Shown: piece by piece, positions 45,506-57,007 of the stretch
How the letters are laid out: every line of letters begins with the position of its first letter
Position numbering within the stretch: position 1 is the stretch's first letter
Source of the DNA: Hippasteria phrygiana
Taxonomy: Eukaryota > Echinodermata > Asteroidea > Valvatida > Goniasteridae
Reading direction: 5' to 3'
Assembly: GCA_037893225.1 (NCBI GenBank)
Contig: JAZGUH010000323.1
Location: 2,666,001-2,730,000, forward strand
DNA: 64,000 nt
Position numbers and translations under genes: made by a program
Notes under the pieces: generated by a model
The model's database searches: none
The model's input: only the letters and a program-made list of their open reading frames with translations
Told to the model about the DNA's origin: nothing

Positions 45506-46522
45506 GTAACTTCATGGTAAAGCACGTACGCAAATGTCAACCATGTTTATATTTTCCTTTGATCATTCTCACAAAACAATGAAATAGGTCCCAGTACAGC
45601 GTACAATAAAACACTTCAGTTTGATTTTTTTTTGCCTAGCCAATGTTATTTGGAAAATGACAAAATAAGAGACTAATCTGTTGACCTCCATTTCCTATCA
45701 CTGCCACATATTAGGGTTTTAACTTAGTTTCAGGCTTGCTCCTAATCTTCCTAGGATAAATTATGAATCTCAAATTAATTCTGATACTGAGACGTAGACT
45801 ACATTATGTAAGTCTGCTATCTACATTGTATTTATTCTTCTTTCTTCCTTTTAACTGCAGGAATGAACTGTGCCTGGACTTCTGGGATGGTGCTTGTGAT
45901 GTCGCCTCAATTAAAAGACGCTGTACAGTCTCGTTCGTGTTGCATCGTCTGAACACTTGTGATCGTGATCATGAGAAGGTGAGGGGAGCTCATTTTGTTT
46001 CTTTTAGGTTGTCAGAAAGACGAGTAATTTGAGTTTTTCGCGTTCACGCTAGCTGCGACCGTGTTTACGTTTACATAATGCATGTGCTTAAAATGTACAT
46101 GTACATGTATACAATGTATACATTTACATGCACAACGAGGATACATGTTGGGTACACGATTTACATGTAAAAAACACGTACATGTTCATACATGATATGA
46201 CATGCGCGTATAATCATAGGTAGTTTCAAGTTTATATGTACCCTAGGCTAGCCTAAAAAAAGCCAGTGGTTATTTTTTTGTGAGTGTGCTTGGAACTTAT
46301 AAGATAAATTTGAAATACTGCGCTTAAATTTGAAAACTTCCAGTGTAAAAATAATAAACAATTTTTTAACAATTTATTTAGAAGTTAAATACATAATTAG
46401 ACATGGACATTAATTTCTTAAGTACGACTGATGTACTGGCATGCAAATAAACATGTATGAAAAACCTCTTTAAATCATTCAAATTTTTATTCTGATGGCG
46501 GTGTTATGTTTATGTACATCTG

Positions 46523-46700
46523 AACCCTAACCTCCTACTATAATTTACTAGGAACCATACCCATCCTTGCAAATTCCAACACTATGCACTTATGGTAAAC
46601 TGTACACACAAATTTCAGTTTGGGGTCCAGTACCCATCCTAACAGATTCCAACCAAACATGCTGTTGGGTTTTGATGGGTTGAGTACTGTTGGGGTTAAA
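46523..46700 (+). repeat. Repeat family C, copy in right tandem unit
   Basis: Same words as the left-unit copy, with ends AACCCTAACCTCC / GGGGTTAAAC in inverse orientation. Confidence 0.8.
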
Positions 46701-47022
46701 CATGATAAACTACATATCCACCATGTTTTTTATTTTCCTTTGATCCTTCTAAAAAAAGCAATGAAATACATGTAGGTCCCAATACACCATACAATGAAAC
46801 ACTTCAGTTTGATTATGGTTTTGTTTTGCTTAGCCAATGAATGTTATTTGGAAAATAACAAAATAATAGACTAATCTTTTGACCTCAATTTCCTATCACT
46901 GCCGCATGTTAGGGTTTTAACTTAGTTTCAGGCTTGCTCCTAATCTTCCTATATTTGGAATCTCCAATTAATGCTGAGTACTGATACTGAGACGTAGACT
47001 ATGATGTAAGTCCGCTATCTAT

Positions 47023-50000
47023 TTATTCTTCTTTCTTTCTTTTAAATGCAGGAATGAACTGTGCCTGGACTTCTGGGACGGTGCTTGTGTTATGTCGCCT
47101 AATGATGGTTAAAAGACGCTGTAGATCATCCTTTATGCCGTGAACAACCTGCCCCGTTTTGTTAAACTCTGTATGATCGAGCTCAACGCCCTGCTTATTC
47201 AGAAGGCCGAAGCCTACACCAAATCTCTCAAATTGCTCTACTGCATGATTTTCAAGCAGGTGCATCTAGGGTGTGACTGAGTGTGAGGGGAACTTCCTTC
47301 TGTATGTCGCCATGAAATCAATGATATGAAAGGTAAATTTAGAAAGGTAAATTTAGAAATTAATTCTTTAAATTGCCATAAGTATTTCAATTTTGTCATG
47401 ACACCCCCCCCCCCCCTATGCTAAAACTTTCAAAATAGTTTTTATTATAAATATTTATAACTTACCAACATGACACGTCATCCTCTGTGACTACTCGTGC
47501 ATGGTTTATTGCAAAATGCACGTCGGCAAATTTCATGAAAATTTCATGAAACAATTTGCCGACTGCTGCAGCGTACTGGCCGAGCTCTAGATGTCGTGCT
47601 AGTGGAATACTGCCACAAGAAAGTGATTCAATGACTCTTCTGGGTGTGGATATCAGGTCATTGATGACATCAACCTACATGCAGATAAATACATGAAAAA
47701 CACATTAATCTGAGACAAAACCCATTTCTTATTTGAAGATACATGTACCCTACATGTTAATGTACATGATGTATGGTACATTTATATGTACATTGTACAT
47801 GTACTTGTAGTTTAAAGACAATTACCTTGCAGCACTTATGCACGTGATTTCCTACAAATGCCTTGCTATGATATGCTTGTCTCTGAACATTGTGTTTTTT
47901 AGGGTTTCATCAAGAGCACTGGCAGTGGGTCCCGTTCCAAAGGGCAGCTCGGCAGTAATCTGTTCCTGTTCAGGATTGAAAAAAAATGCAGTAAGTACTA
48001 AGTACATGTTTGTTGGACCAAAACATAGTGTCAATAAAACTGGAGATTTGTCTGCAGTTGACACCTTATTTTTAAGATTAAAAGCTTCATGTGCCATTCC
48101 TTCGAAAACTTTGCCTGCTCCTTGCCTCTTCTGTTGCAAAAATTGCAGGGGCAGCTCCTCCTCGAGTTGTTCCAACTGTTCCCTTTTTGCAGATATGTCC
48201 TTCTGAAGCTTTTGCTGCCTTCCGAATTCTTCTGACACCTGTTGTTCGAAATTCGTAGAACTTCTGTCCTCTTCTGCATACTCAACTGAGGATTTGTATA
48301 ACTTGACATCTATCTCATGACAGCTGGTCTCAAACATCATACAGTTTTTTGTAGATGCCAAGAGATATTGTGTAAACTTGGAAGGACAACCTGTGATATG
48401 GGAAGAGTAAATCATAAATTTATGTGAAAAAAGATTGAAATATATTATCTAACACTGAATTATAAAATACGAATTGTAACATGTAACATGTACATGTACA
48501 TGGTCAACCTCAACTGGAATCATTGCCTTGGCAATGACACTATGGGAGACATCTTTAGCCCGAGCCTTGCAGGATCCATCATCGTTGTATGCCTTGAAGC
48601 TCTTTGCTAGGGAATCAACGTTTCTGTACTGAATACCTTCACCTCCTTGATCTGGGAGAAGCTGCATTTCAGTCCGTGATGTAGTGCAGTACAAGCAGCA
48701 GTAACGGGCTGTCACAAAACAAGTTTTTGATGTATTTTAAATAAGTTTGCTGAATAGACTGAAAATACATTTAATAATTAATTTAGAGAAACCGTAAAGG
48801 TGGTTAGGTTGGCAATTCAAAATGTCGCCAACCCTCTCTGACCTTAACCCTTTACTTAGAGTGGCTTTTAGCCTTGTCTTGGGTGATAAATAAATAAATT
48901 AATTTATTAATTGATCGATCGATCGATTGATTGCAGCTGCAAATACCGTAGATCTTGGTGAGTAGCTCATAGTCTCCAAATACAAACACACAGAGTTTTC
49001 TGTTCCTGGAAATACATGTAAACAATAAGAAATACACAATACAGCTTGTTATTATATTGATGAGTGTAAAAACTGTTTTCTTGTTTTCTTGTTTTCTTTT
49101 CTTCATGTTTATTGTGCAGCAGCAAGACTGAAGTTTCTGGGACAGCACTATTTAAAACATTGACACCATCTGTAGGCGAGAAATGCAACATTAATAATGA
49201 AGGTGACACACATTCTAATGTAAATGCCAGTTTATTTATCACTACTATATTTTACACAAAGATTTCATTTTGATTTTCAACCTTAATATTGTACATTACC
49301 TCCAAGTTTGATTCTAGAGTGACGTCACTTGTTCAAAGATTGGAATAAGATATTGCAGGTTGGCAGTTGAGTCAGACGCCTCAAAACAAGGGAAAACCAC
49401 TGTGTTTCTGAGTGAATTGGGATGGTTGGTATTCACAATCTGGAATGCTAACTTGAAGCTGTTTCCGCCTTTGTCGCCTCCTAGTTTAATCAAAATTTCA
49501 TCCTCTGGAATTACTCCATTATGCCAAGTCAATGAGTTTTGCCTTAAATTTTTTTTTTTTAAATAGGATAGAAAATAAAAACATGTAAATCAAATGTAGA
49601 TTGTAAAATCTGTAATTGCCTTGAGAAAAAAAGCTTTCTTTATTATAGTCACACTTTTCGTGTACTGTTTTCTTTTCCAATGTGCAGCTTACAATTGATG
49701 TCTGTCCAGGTAGTCCATCACCATGGCGGGAAGATCCTTCACGTGTACAAACGGAACATCTTTTGAGATCATCCCGTTGACTCCAGTAGCCTTGTTGGAT
49801 GGAAAGAGCATTGGTTAGAGAGAGCCATGCAGGTTGTCTTTCAAGAGGATGCTCTGTCTTTTTCACATCTGTCGTTCCGAAGACACTGCTATTCCACTTG
49901 GTGCTAGGTACAATGTATCTGCAATATATTTTTAAAAGGGTCATGTGCAATAAAATGTGTATTATGTAGAATTATGTATCATAAATTAAGATATTACAGG

Positions 50001-50592
50001 CCAGAAAAATACAATCTTGTCACAATGTTGGGACCATATTTTGATACCCACATGTACTCAAAATATGTGACCGGCTCTGGCAAAACCCGACGCTTCTCAG
50101 CATTTCCCATTACGCGGTATGGGCCCGCAACGTTAAAAAATTGCATCAGTGATACCAAAACCCCAATATTGAAATTTGTGACTAACTCTTACAAAACCTA
50201 ACACTTTGGGTGAAATTTCAATATTGGGGTTTTGGTATCAATGATGCCATTTTTTAATGTTATGCGGGCCAATGGTTTTGCCAGAGCCGGTCACATAATT
50301 ATTCACAATCCAATTAATAATTGGTGCACTTCATGAACTCAACTGTTCAACTGAGCTTGTAAGTAATGTTTCAAATACTGCAGGTAAAATATGTCAAAAA
50401 AATGTAATTCCCAGTGTAAATTGTTGAAATCATCGCCGAGGTGTAATAGAACCAAATCAAAATTACCTGCAGAGTTTCCGAACCTGCTCTCATGCAAGCT
50501 GACAATCCCTCATCATTGCTAAAGAGACATCGGGTGACTGTTTGGAGGTCGGAGTCTCATTGCTGGATTGTTTGACACTCTGCCGTTTCAGT
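47023..50592 (-). pseudogene. RAG1-like / N-RAG-TP-like transposase core, broken
   Basis: Exon pieces on the minus strand, 5' to 3' and joined by good splice signals: about 50,584-50,467; 49,918-49,693 (ends VPFVHVKDLPAM...DRHQL); 49,542-about 49,298 (EILIKLGGDKGGNSFKLAF); 49,005-48,947 (RKLCVFVFGDYELLTKIY); 48,708-48,509 (ARYCCLYCTTSRTEM); 48,390-48,065; 47,965-47,826 (ITAELPFGTG; YHSKAFVGNHVHKCC); 47,674-47,466; about 47,306-47,023 (MHLLENHAVEQF, GVELDHTEFN). Candidate catalytic residues are D (codon 49473-49475), D (48972-48974) and E (47182-47184). By context these resemble RAG1 D600, D708 and E962, the second followed by a C-x2-C zinc pair as in RAG1; this alignment is inference. Lesions include a TGA in the first exon, frame breaks in the 48,390 and 47,965 exons, and an in-frame TAG at 47266-47268. 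It would have been a DNA-cutting transposase in the nucleus; this copy is dead. Confidence 0.75.
50066..50295. repeat. 230-bp foldback MITE with TA target
   Basis: TGTGACCGGCTCTGGCAAAAC at 50066 and its inverse ending 50295 are flanked by TA on both sides (50064-50065, 50296-50297). The arms pair through ACCAAAACCCCAATATTGAA. TA duplication suggests Tc1/mariner-type mobilisation. It lies in an intron of the RAG1-like gene. Confidence 0.85.
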
Positions 50593-50950
50593 CGCACACA
50601 TGCATTGTTAAGGAATATAATATAAAATGTGCGGTTCTTTGAAAACTTCAGTATGTTGGATATTGTTTTTGTTTTTTTTAAGTATTGTTACACAAAATAG
50701 AAAGCTGTCTTTTATAGTGTAAATAGTATTTATATAATAGTGTAAGTTGTGTGGAATGTATTAAATTGTGTGTACTAGGGTTGTATATGCATTTTATGTG
50801 GTCTTGTGAATTAATTTATTTGTTCATTATCTAATTCTATAAAATGGGTTTTTAAAGCTGTTTGCGAATTGCTGCCAAAGAACTGTTGCACATATTTTTT
50901 TTTAATTGCTGTGAAAATAAATATTCACATTGGAAATGCAGTTTACACAC

Positions 50951-51998
50951 CCTCCCACGAGTCTTAAGTTTAGCTGTTCCACTGATCTGCAGTTTGTGCC
51001 ATGTCCACTTGTCAGAAGCAGCTTCAATTTGTGGTGGAATTGGGGTTCCTTTCACATGTTGTGAAGCCACATGTTCAAGAAGTTTGGCCGCTTTAGTGAT
51101 TTCTGAATCTTGTGTCTGGGAGGGTTGTGGTGTTATTACACCGGGCACAATACACAAATGACAGTGGCATCTAGCCACTTTGGAAGGACATTTATGTTCA
51201 ACCATTTTGTCCAGTTTCCCCATGGATCCACATTTTGAACAAGCTGTTATCAAGCTCCTGAGCTGAAGTCGAAGTACTCTTGGGCATGGGGATACATGTA
51301 CATCAGAGTAGTGTACTGTACATCAGAGTAGTGTACAAGCTGCTTACACACTGGACATGGGACATCCGGTTTGGACTTGTACTTGAACCGTTTAGAAAGG
51401 CATGTGGCACAAAAGTTATGTTCACACGGTGTTTGAATGGTGGGAGTGCTCAGTATGCACTGGCAGATAGGACATGTGAAAATACTCTTCTTCTGAAGAT
51501 TTGCCACACAGTTCCAGTGATGGGCTGACCGTATTGTTGTCGCTGTCACTATCAAGTCCAAATAGGTTTGCAGGCAACTCGGACTTGTTTGCTTGAGTGG
51601 CTGATATACCTGGTCGACTTCGCTTAGGTTGATGATGACCTCCGTCACCTTGTTTCATGAACACTTCACAAATTTCACATTGACCAGTCCTTGGGTGTTT
51701 TTTCCAGTTCAGCCTGGGTGACCGTATAGCACCTTCATGATCATGACACCAGGTACTTATTCTGTCCCCACTTTGGGCATAACGCAAGGATCTTGAAAAT
51801 TTGTAGCACACAGATTCTGGGTGTATTTGTGCATCACCATCCCACGTACTAATGGAAAACACTGTATATTTCTTTTCTGTACTTAGAACAGTGCACAGGT
51901 CTCGTGTAGCTCTTACCCTCTCGCTTTTGTGTGGCTGTTTCTAGTCTCCTCCCACACACTTGGCATAATTGTGATAATACTGACTGATGGTACTCCAT
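50951..51998 (-). pseudogene. RAG1 N-terminal-like exons: zinc motifs and RING finger, broken
   Basis: Exon 1 (51,998-51,917; ATG at 51998, donor GGTAAGA, phase 1) encodes LCQVCGRRLETATQKR, like the first Cys pair of the RAG1 N-terminus. Exon 2 begins at 51,861 (acceptor ATACAG, completing the Val codon) with DAQIHPESVCYKF, then LNWKKHPRTGQCEICEVF, matching the RAG1 order 'IHP..FC...W' then 'W..H.P.C.IC'. A C3HC4 RING follows (CPIC-x12-CEHNFCATC-x14-CPVC, about 51,485-51,348), then a CSKCG...H..C finger. In RAG1 the RING has E3 ubiquitin-ligase activity. Frames break near 51,530 (1 nt) and at 51,298-51,336, where a 20-bp tandem duplication shifts the frame by exactly the amount observed. Exon 2 probably ends at 50,951. 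This is the best-supported homology in the transposon. Confidence 0.82.
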
Positions 51999-52888
51999 AA
52001 TTTGAGACGAAAGCCCTCAAAACAAATAGAAACACTGAATACGATGACCCGCAACGCCTCCGATCCGCTGTGCCACGACGGACACTGTTGATCTTTGCGT
52101 ATTGTTTACACTTAAATTTCGCGCCACTACGCTATAGCCTACATGTACTGCAGAGTGCTACATGTAGCTATACGTTGTGTGTATGTTGAATGGTTGAATG
52201 TATGCATGTTTGCGTGCAAACTAGTACGTGCACACAAAGATGCCGTGATTTCTGCACCGGTTTCTTCGCTTGTAACTTAAAAATCAGAGCTGCCCTCACT
52301 GAAAAAAATCAAAAAGAAATTGAACAAAGGAATATTTTGCCAAGAAACTTCAGTCATTACGTCCACAAAACTTATTTTCACTTAGTTTGCAAGCAAAATG
52401 TAACGTCATTTTCCCCAGCAGGCGCACAACAATTTATCACACACGGGAGACGTAAAAATTGCTCCTTTTTCTGTTTTTAATAATGAAATGATTGAATACC
52501 GTATAAAATCACCATAAATTATTTCAACACAGATACTACATCGATGAAAACATTGTTTAAATTGGTATTTTTTTGTCAAAAATGAAACTTTTTCTTTCGC
52601 GTTTTACAAAATCGCGACGTAAACATAACGCCGCCATCTTTGTGCAGGACCAACACTCATTACTGGAGTAAATACATGTATATTCAAACACGATGAATAG
52701 CTAAACTTTATTTGTGTTGTGCCAATTGGGGTGAAACGACTGTGTCACGCGTAGTTCCCTACGAAAGGGCTAAGACGTCCTTAGCAATGTGGCCTTGTAT
52801 GCATGTGTAGAGGGCAGGCAGTGTACAGCCATTAACTTGTGTGCGCTGCATCGCACGGCGCGATAAGGACGTCTTGGAACCAAGACTA

Positions 52889-54023
52889 ATGGCCGCCTGT
52901 GTACGGGAAGGCACATGAACGATCCAATGGATAAAATCCAACATGATGTGCGATTTTTGGAGGTTTCAGATTTAGTTGTATAAAATGATTACCTTGATGG
53001 ATGGCGAAGAGAGCATACACGTATAAAGTGATACATTTCACTGGCAGTTGTTGGAAGGAAAAGACGATAATGCCCGATTTTTTAGTGGAGTTTGGTTGAA
53101 TCATGGACATGATTGAATGGTGTCATAAATGGTGCCCTTTTCTGTCAGACTTTTTCCTCGACTTTCTTAAGTGAGAAGTGAACTTTTTTTATGAGTCCGT
53201 GACTCTAACTGTAATTCAGGCTTTTTCATTTTGTTAAAACACTGAACATTTTTCTGATCGCAAAATTTACAGGAGGCAGTGTCCGGAAATTGGGCATGAA
53301 GTGTATACTACATGTATTGTATACCTGTATGTACATGTGTAACTGCAGCGCGGCCCAGATTTTGGACACGTATTTTTGTCCGACCAATTTTCTGATTTTT
53401 TTTTCCATATGGCAGTTGCACCGGTAAGAAAAAAACTTTTAGTGTTAGACTATGGGTTGTGGGATAAAACCGATATCTTGGGGGGACATATTTCCTATGG
53501 ATTTTCTGTCCCCTGATGACCTTTGCGCGTGCGGGGATAGAAATTCCAGAGATAGTTGGACCATCCTTCCTCCATGGTTGGACCAAGCTTGTGCGTAATA
53601 CATGTACATACATTTGTACATGTACATGTAGGTTGGGGTTCTATTGTAGGGTTTTAGAAAAGTATAAACTTAAACCATAAGCTGATTTGGCTCAGGGTGA
53701 GATGGTTTAATCTTCAAAAGACGTATTGGTTGATGTGGAACTTGGGATAGGCCTAAGAATTTGTTCTAACAAGACACATGATCAACAAATAAGTTTCAAT
53801 AAATGTTGTAAATGGTAAAATACTGCCTTATTCGTAAGCTAATAAATCAAAATACATGTCAGAAAAGAGGTTAAGAATACACACATTATTTACAATAATA
53901 ACATGTACATTTTATTTATAATACACAAACATTTAATGATTTTCCCATAAAACAACAGTTTGTTTACTTATTCCTGACATGGATATTACGCAAACAAAAA
54001 TAGTAAAATAAATTATAGGCCTA
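52889..54023. other. Intergenic or intronic stretch, no gene seen
   Basis: AT-rich with ACATGTAC clusters near 53,320 and 53,605-53,630. Short frames show no recognisable motif. Confidence 0.55.
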
Positions 54024-54654
54024 CACTATGGAACGCCGTAGCTGCCTTCGTGGCCAAAGAAACTCCTCGTCAACGTTATGCATCAAACGACTCGACGCAG
54101 ACATTAATTCGTTCGACACAAACGTCAAACGATTCGACACAGATGGCAATCCACTCGACGCACACGTTAAACGACTCAAAGCAGACAGGATCCATTCGAC
54201 CCAAAGCTAAAATGATTTGACTCAAACGGCAATCCAATCTACGCCTACATTAGGCGATTCAACAGAAACTTCTATCGATTGGGCGGTGAATCAAACGATT
54301 CGACTTTCATCGATTAGGTGTAGGCGTCAAACGTTCTGACGCGAACGTCAATCGTTTCAGTGGATTCATACCATGATGCGGTCATTCGATCCGGCGCTAA
54401 CACCAAATGATTAAAAAATTCAAATGTTATATTTGTTGCGTATGTTGCAATTGTTTGACTCGGCACGCCGCCCTGCGGGGGCGGTACAACTGTTCATCAA
54501 CTAGCGGCACACATCGTTCAGCGGCTTGACTGTTCGTTGAAAGCTTCAAACCATTCGACAGCTTTTCATCAAATAAGCGACGTGGTGGCGATCGATGGCA
54601 CGAGCTGCGCATAGTGGGGGCCTTACAATAATGACCTCTGATATAATTCACACT
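54024..54654 (+). mobile_element. 0.63 kb element F with internal minisatellite, copy 1
   Basis: Runs from ACTATGGAACGCCGTAG to GACCTCTGATATAATTC. The left half is a degenerate minisatellite of about 24 bp built on AACGATTCGACRCAGACGTC; the right half contains CGCCGCCCTGCGGGGGCGG. An opposite-orientation copy of the same length and order is at 62,264-62,880. No coding capacity, and no clear target duplication. Confidence 0.8.
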
Positions 54655-54783
54655 TAGAACTTGTACACTGTATCCCTGCTTTAGCTTTCAACAGCTCGTG
54701 TTAAATCAATGTTTTACCGACAGACTACTCCAAATCCCATGCCTTGCATGCATGCCGCTCGGTATGGTAGCAGTGTAGTGCAC

Positions 54784-55121
54784 CTCTCTTAATGTAAAAG
54801 AGTGAAAAACTCACTCTCAAAAAGAGTGAATCCCTTCTCAAACCACTCGAAAAGAGTGAATCTTTTATAAAAACCACTCGAAAAGAGTGAAAACCACTCG
54901 AAAAGAGTGAAATTTCCACTCTTTCGAGGAGCCATATAAGGGACAACTCGAAAAAGAGTTGTCCCTTATATGGCTCCACGAAAGAGTGGAATTTTCACTC
55001 TTTTCGAGTGGTTTTCACTCTTTTCGAGTGGTTTTTATAAGAGATTCACTCTTTTGGAGTGGTTTGAGAAGAGATTCACTCTTTTTGAGAGTGAGTTTTT
55101 CACTCTTTTACATTAAGAGAG
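54784..55121. repeat. 338-bp near-perfect palindrome (AAAGAGTG-rich foldback)
   Basis: Starts CTCTCTTAATGTAAAAGAGTG and ends with its exact inverse. The two about 165-bp arms differ at a handful of positions and meet at GGACAACTCGAAAAAGAGTTGTCC (centre about 54,952). Each arm itself repeats AAAACCACTCGAAAAGAGTG. A shorter relative is at about 63,689-63,927. Confidence 0.95.
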
Positions 55122-55615
55122 CATGACTCGAGCTCAGTAGCTCAGCCTAGACCTTGTACTAGCCTGTCTTTTTTCAGGCTTGTGTATTCCAATCAAAAAG
55201 AAACACTTTTGCTATTTGTTTAAATTGATATGGTATTGATACATGCTAATGAAGAATTATCCACCATCTTAAAAACCGGAAATCACTTTCTTCCCCGTCA
55301 AAATTTGCATTCCTAAAATATTGCCTGAACATGATGAAAACTTGAATTAATTAATAGGCCCATTTCTCTACATACTTTTTTTTGTGTGCATATAATGAAG
55401 GCTTTATCCGCAGACAACGTTTTTTTTTTTTTTATTTGTTGCCCCTGGCCCATTTTTTCTGTTTATAACTGTAATTGGTGGAATAAATACATACATGTAA
55501 TACACGTAATAATAATGGTGCAAACATATGAAGAGCAACTCCTCGATTTGAAACGGAAGACGCAAGTCAGGAATCTTCTAATAGTGTCTTCTCGTGTACT
55601 TGCATTTATTAGCAA

Positions 55616-56260
55616 TTATACAACACTTGAATAAATCCCAGCCACCCAATTGGTGGATCGTCGATCACGTGCATTAAATTATTTGTCCCATTGCTTGACG
55701 CGAACCCGCACCGCCATGGTTCCTGGTCCCTCCGTTGTCCTTCGAACTTCAAATGTATATTATATACATATGGGGACCAGGAACCAGTCTATCATTCACA
55801 CAAAATGGCGGACGGTGTTTCCGAACCGCGGTTTGTTTTTCTAACAGACGACTAAATATTAGAACTCATAGGCGATGCTGACGCTGCTAACACAAAGAGA
55901 CAAATGAAATATGCAGTCAAATGATTAGAGGAATTTGCAAGACATGCAGGAACAACAATTAAAGCTTTAACTGATTCGGAACTGGACCACTTTTTGTCGC
56001 GGTTTTATGCGGGACTGAGAAGGTAAACGTACACCAAGAAATCCATGCATGCAATCTGTCGGATTTATTTCAGTCGTTGTATAAAACAAATAATGAATGT
56101 TTCACATTCGTGCAATGGTAAGAATAATTTCATTCGGTGACAGATGGAATGTCCCATTCCACGAGGCGAAGCCTCGTGGAATGGAAAATGGAACATTCAA
56201 TCTGTCACCTCATGAAATTATTCTTACCATCGCACTCATAAACATTCATTATTTGTATAA
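55616..56260 (+). mobile_element. Exon-bearing TIR element, copy 2
   Basis: Same order as 41,479-42,162 in reverse: TTATACAACACTTGAATAAA start, upstream region with TGGTGGATCGTCGATCACGTG, decayed coding exon (55,805-56,022), splice donor, GGATTTATTTCAG..TTGTATAA, then the ATTCCACGAGGCGAAG hairpin ending TTGTATAA. It differs from copy 1 in part of the upstream region (CTGGTCCC...GGGACCAG hairpin here). Confidence 0.75.
55805..56022 (+). pseudogene. Decayed copy of the Crypton/DUF3504-like first exon
   Basis: ATGGCGGACGGTG start, then a sequence parallel to the exon at 41,723-41,943 (GDADAANTKRQMKYAV; HAGTTIKALTDSD; FLSRFYAGLR), ending at the same donor GAAG|GTAAAC. In-frame stops occur at 55853-55855 (TAA) and 55922-55924 (TGA), so it cannot encode the domain. 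Confidence 0.7.
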
Positions 56261-57007
56261 TAACAGAAGAGGAAGACAGATACAAACATTCTGAAAATAA
56301 CACTGTCTAATGTAATGTCCTTGTGTGCACCGTGCGGCCGCTAAGGCCCCCGCAAAAATAGTTCTGCTTCCGTTTTATACCCGATCTACCCTAATTTTAC
56401 GGCCGCGACCCTAAAAATCCTGTTGTATTTTCCGTCTTCACAAAACGCCTCTCAACAACATATTTACGTCAAAAACGCTTGTAATTTGTTTGCCTACTTA
56501 TATTCGCTATTTTGTTTAGAAGAAACCTGCGTTGTTTTTACAAGTTCCCTTCGCGATTACAACTTCCCTCCGGTGCGTGATTTCCTATCAGACGCATTAA
56601 TGGAATGCAAACACAAGGTTTTCCAGCAAATTGTTGAAATTTTGAATGCAGTGAAATTTTGAATAATACATAGAATTCAGATTTTGTTTAGCTGACCTCA
56701 CAAATTTTCTTGCCTTTTTAAATTATTTTAATTATTAATTAATTTAATTAACTTGAATTGACTTAACTAAATTGGAGTTGAATTGAATAGAGTTGAACTG
56801 AATAAGTTTGATAGTACAGAGTGATGACAAAAACATGTATTGTGTTCTGGTTCGGGGTCCTTGTTACAAATGTTTAATAAATGATTAACAACAGTTTTTC
56901 GTTGAAAATGGGATTTGAATAAATGTCAATATACATCATGTTTATCATAAACAAACTTTCCCTTTAAAATATAGAAGATTGATCTTGTAAAACCACCTGG
57001 ATAAAAA
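56261..57007. other. Stretch without recognisable genes
   Basis: A 79-codon plus frame at 56,423-56,662 (ending KVFQQIVEILNAVKF) has no motif I recognise. The rest is AATT-rich low-complexity sequence (56,700-56,820). Confidence 0.5.

Larger units (their letters stand above)
44829..47117. repeat. Tandem duplication of about 1.1-1.2 kb inside the RAG1-like transposon
   Basis: Blocks of 44,829-45,935 recur in order in 45,936-47,117: TGAACACTTGTG...GAGAAGGTGAGG; GAGTGTGCTTGGAACTTA; GAATGAACTGTGCCTGGACT (45,861 and 47,052, spacing 1,191). Each unit contains a repeat family C copy (45,297-45,505; 46,523-46,700), so that MITE was present before duplication. The left unit includes a partial copy of the last about 25 codons of the transposase gene. 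Confidence 0.82.
44010..52888 (-). mobile_element. 8.9 kb TIR transposon carrying a RAG1-like gene
   Basis: The left end TATTCTTGGTTCCAAGAC (44010) and the right end (inverse of TAGTCTTGGTTCCAAGAC, ending 52888) begin inverted termini that can be followed for about 135 bp with indels (to CCCTTTCGTAG near 44145 and CTACGAAAGGGC near 52750). The flanks ATGGCCGGC (44001-44009) and ATGGCCGCC (52889-52897) match in 8 of 9 bases, consistent with an old 9-bp target duplication. Inside, on the minus strand, is a multi-exon broken gene (47,023-51,998). Downstream of it lies a 1.2 kb tandem duplication, and a Tc1-type MITE sits in one intron. The superfamily is unassigned: RAG/Transib and Chapaev elements make shorter duplications, MuDR-type make 9. 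Confidence 0.78.

Noticed and set aside
55130..55170. tRNA-like box A (TAGCTCAGCCTAG)
   Set aside because: No matching B box or cloverleaf follows.
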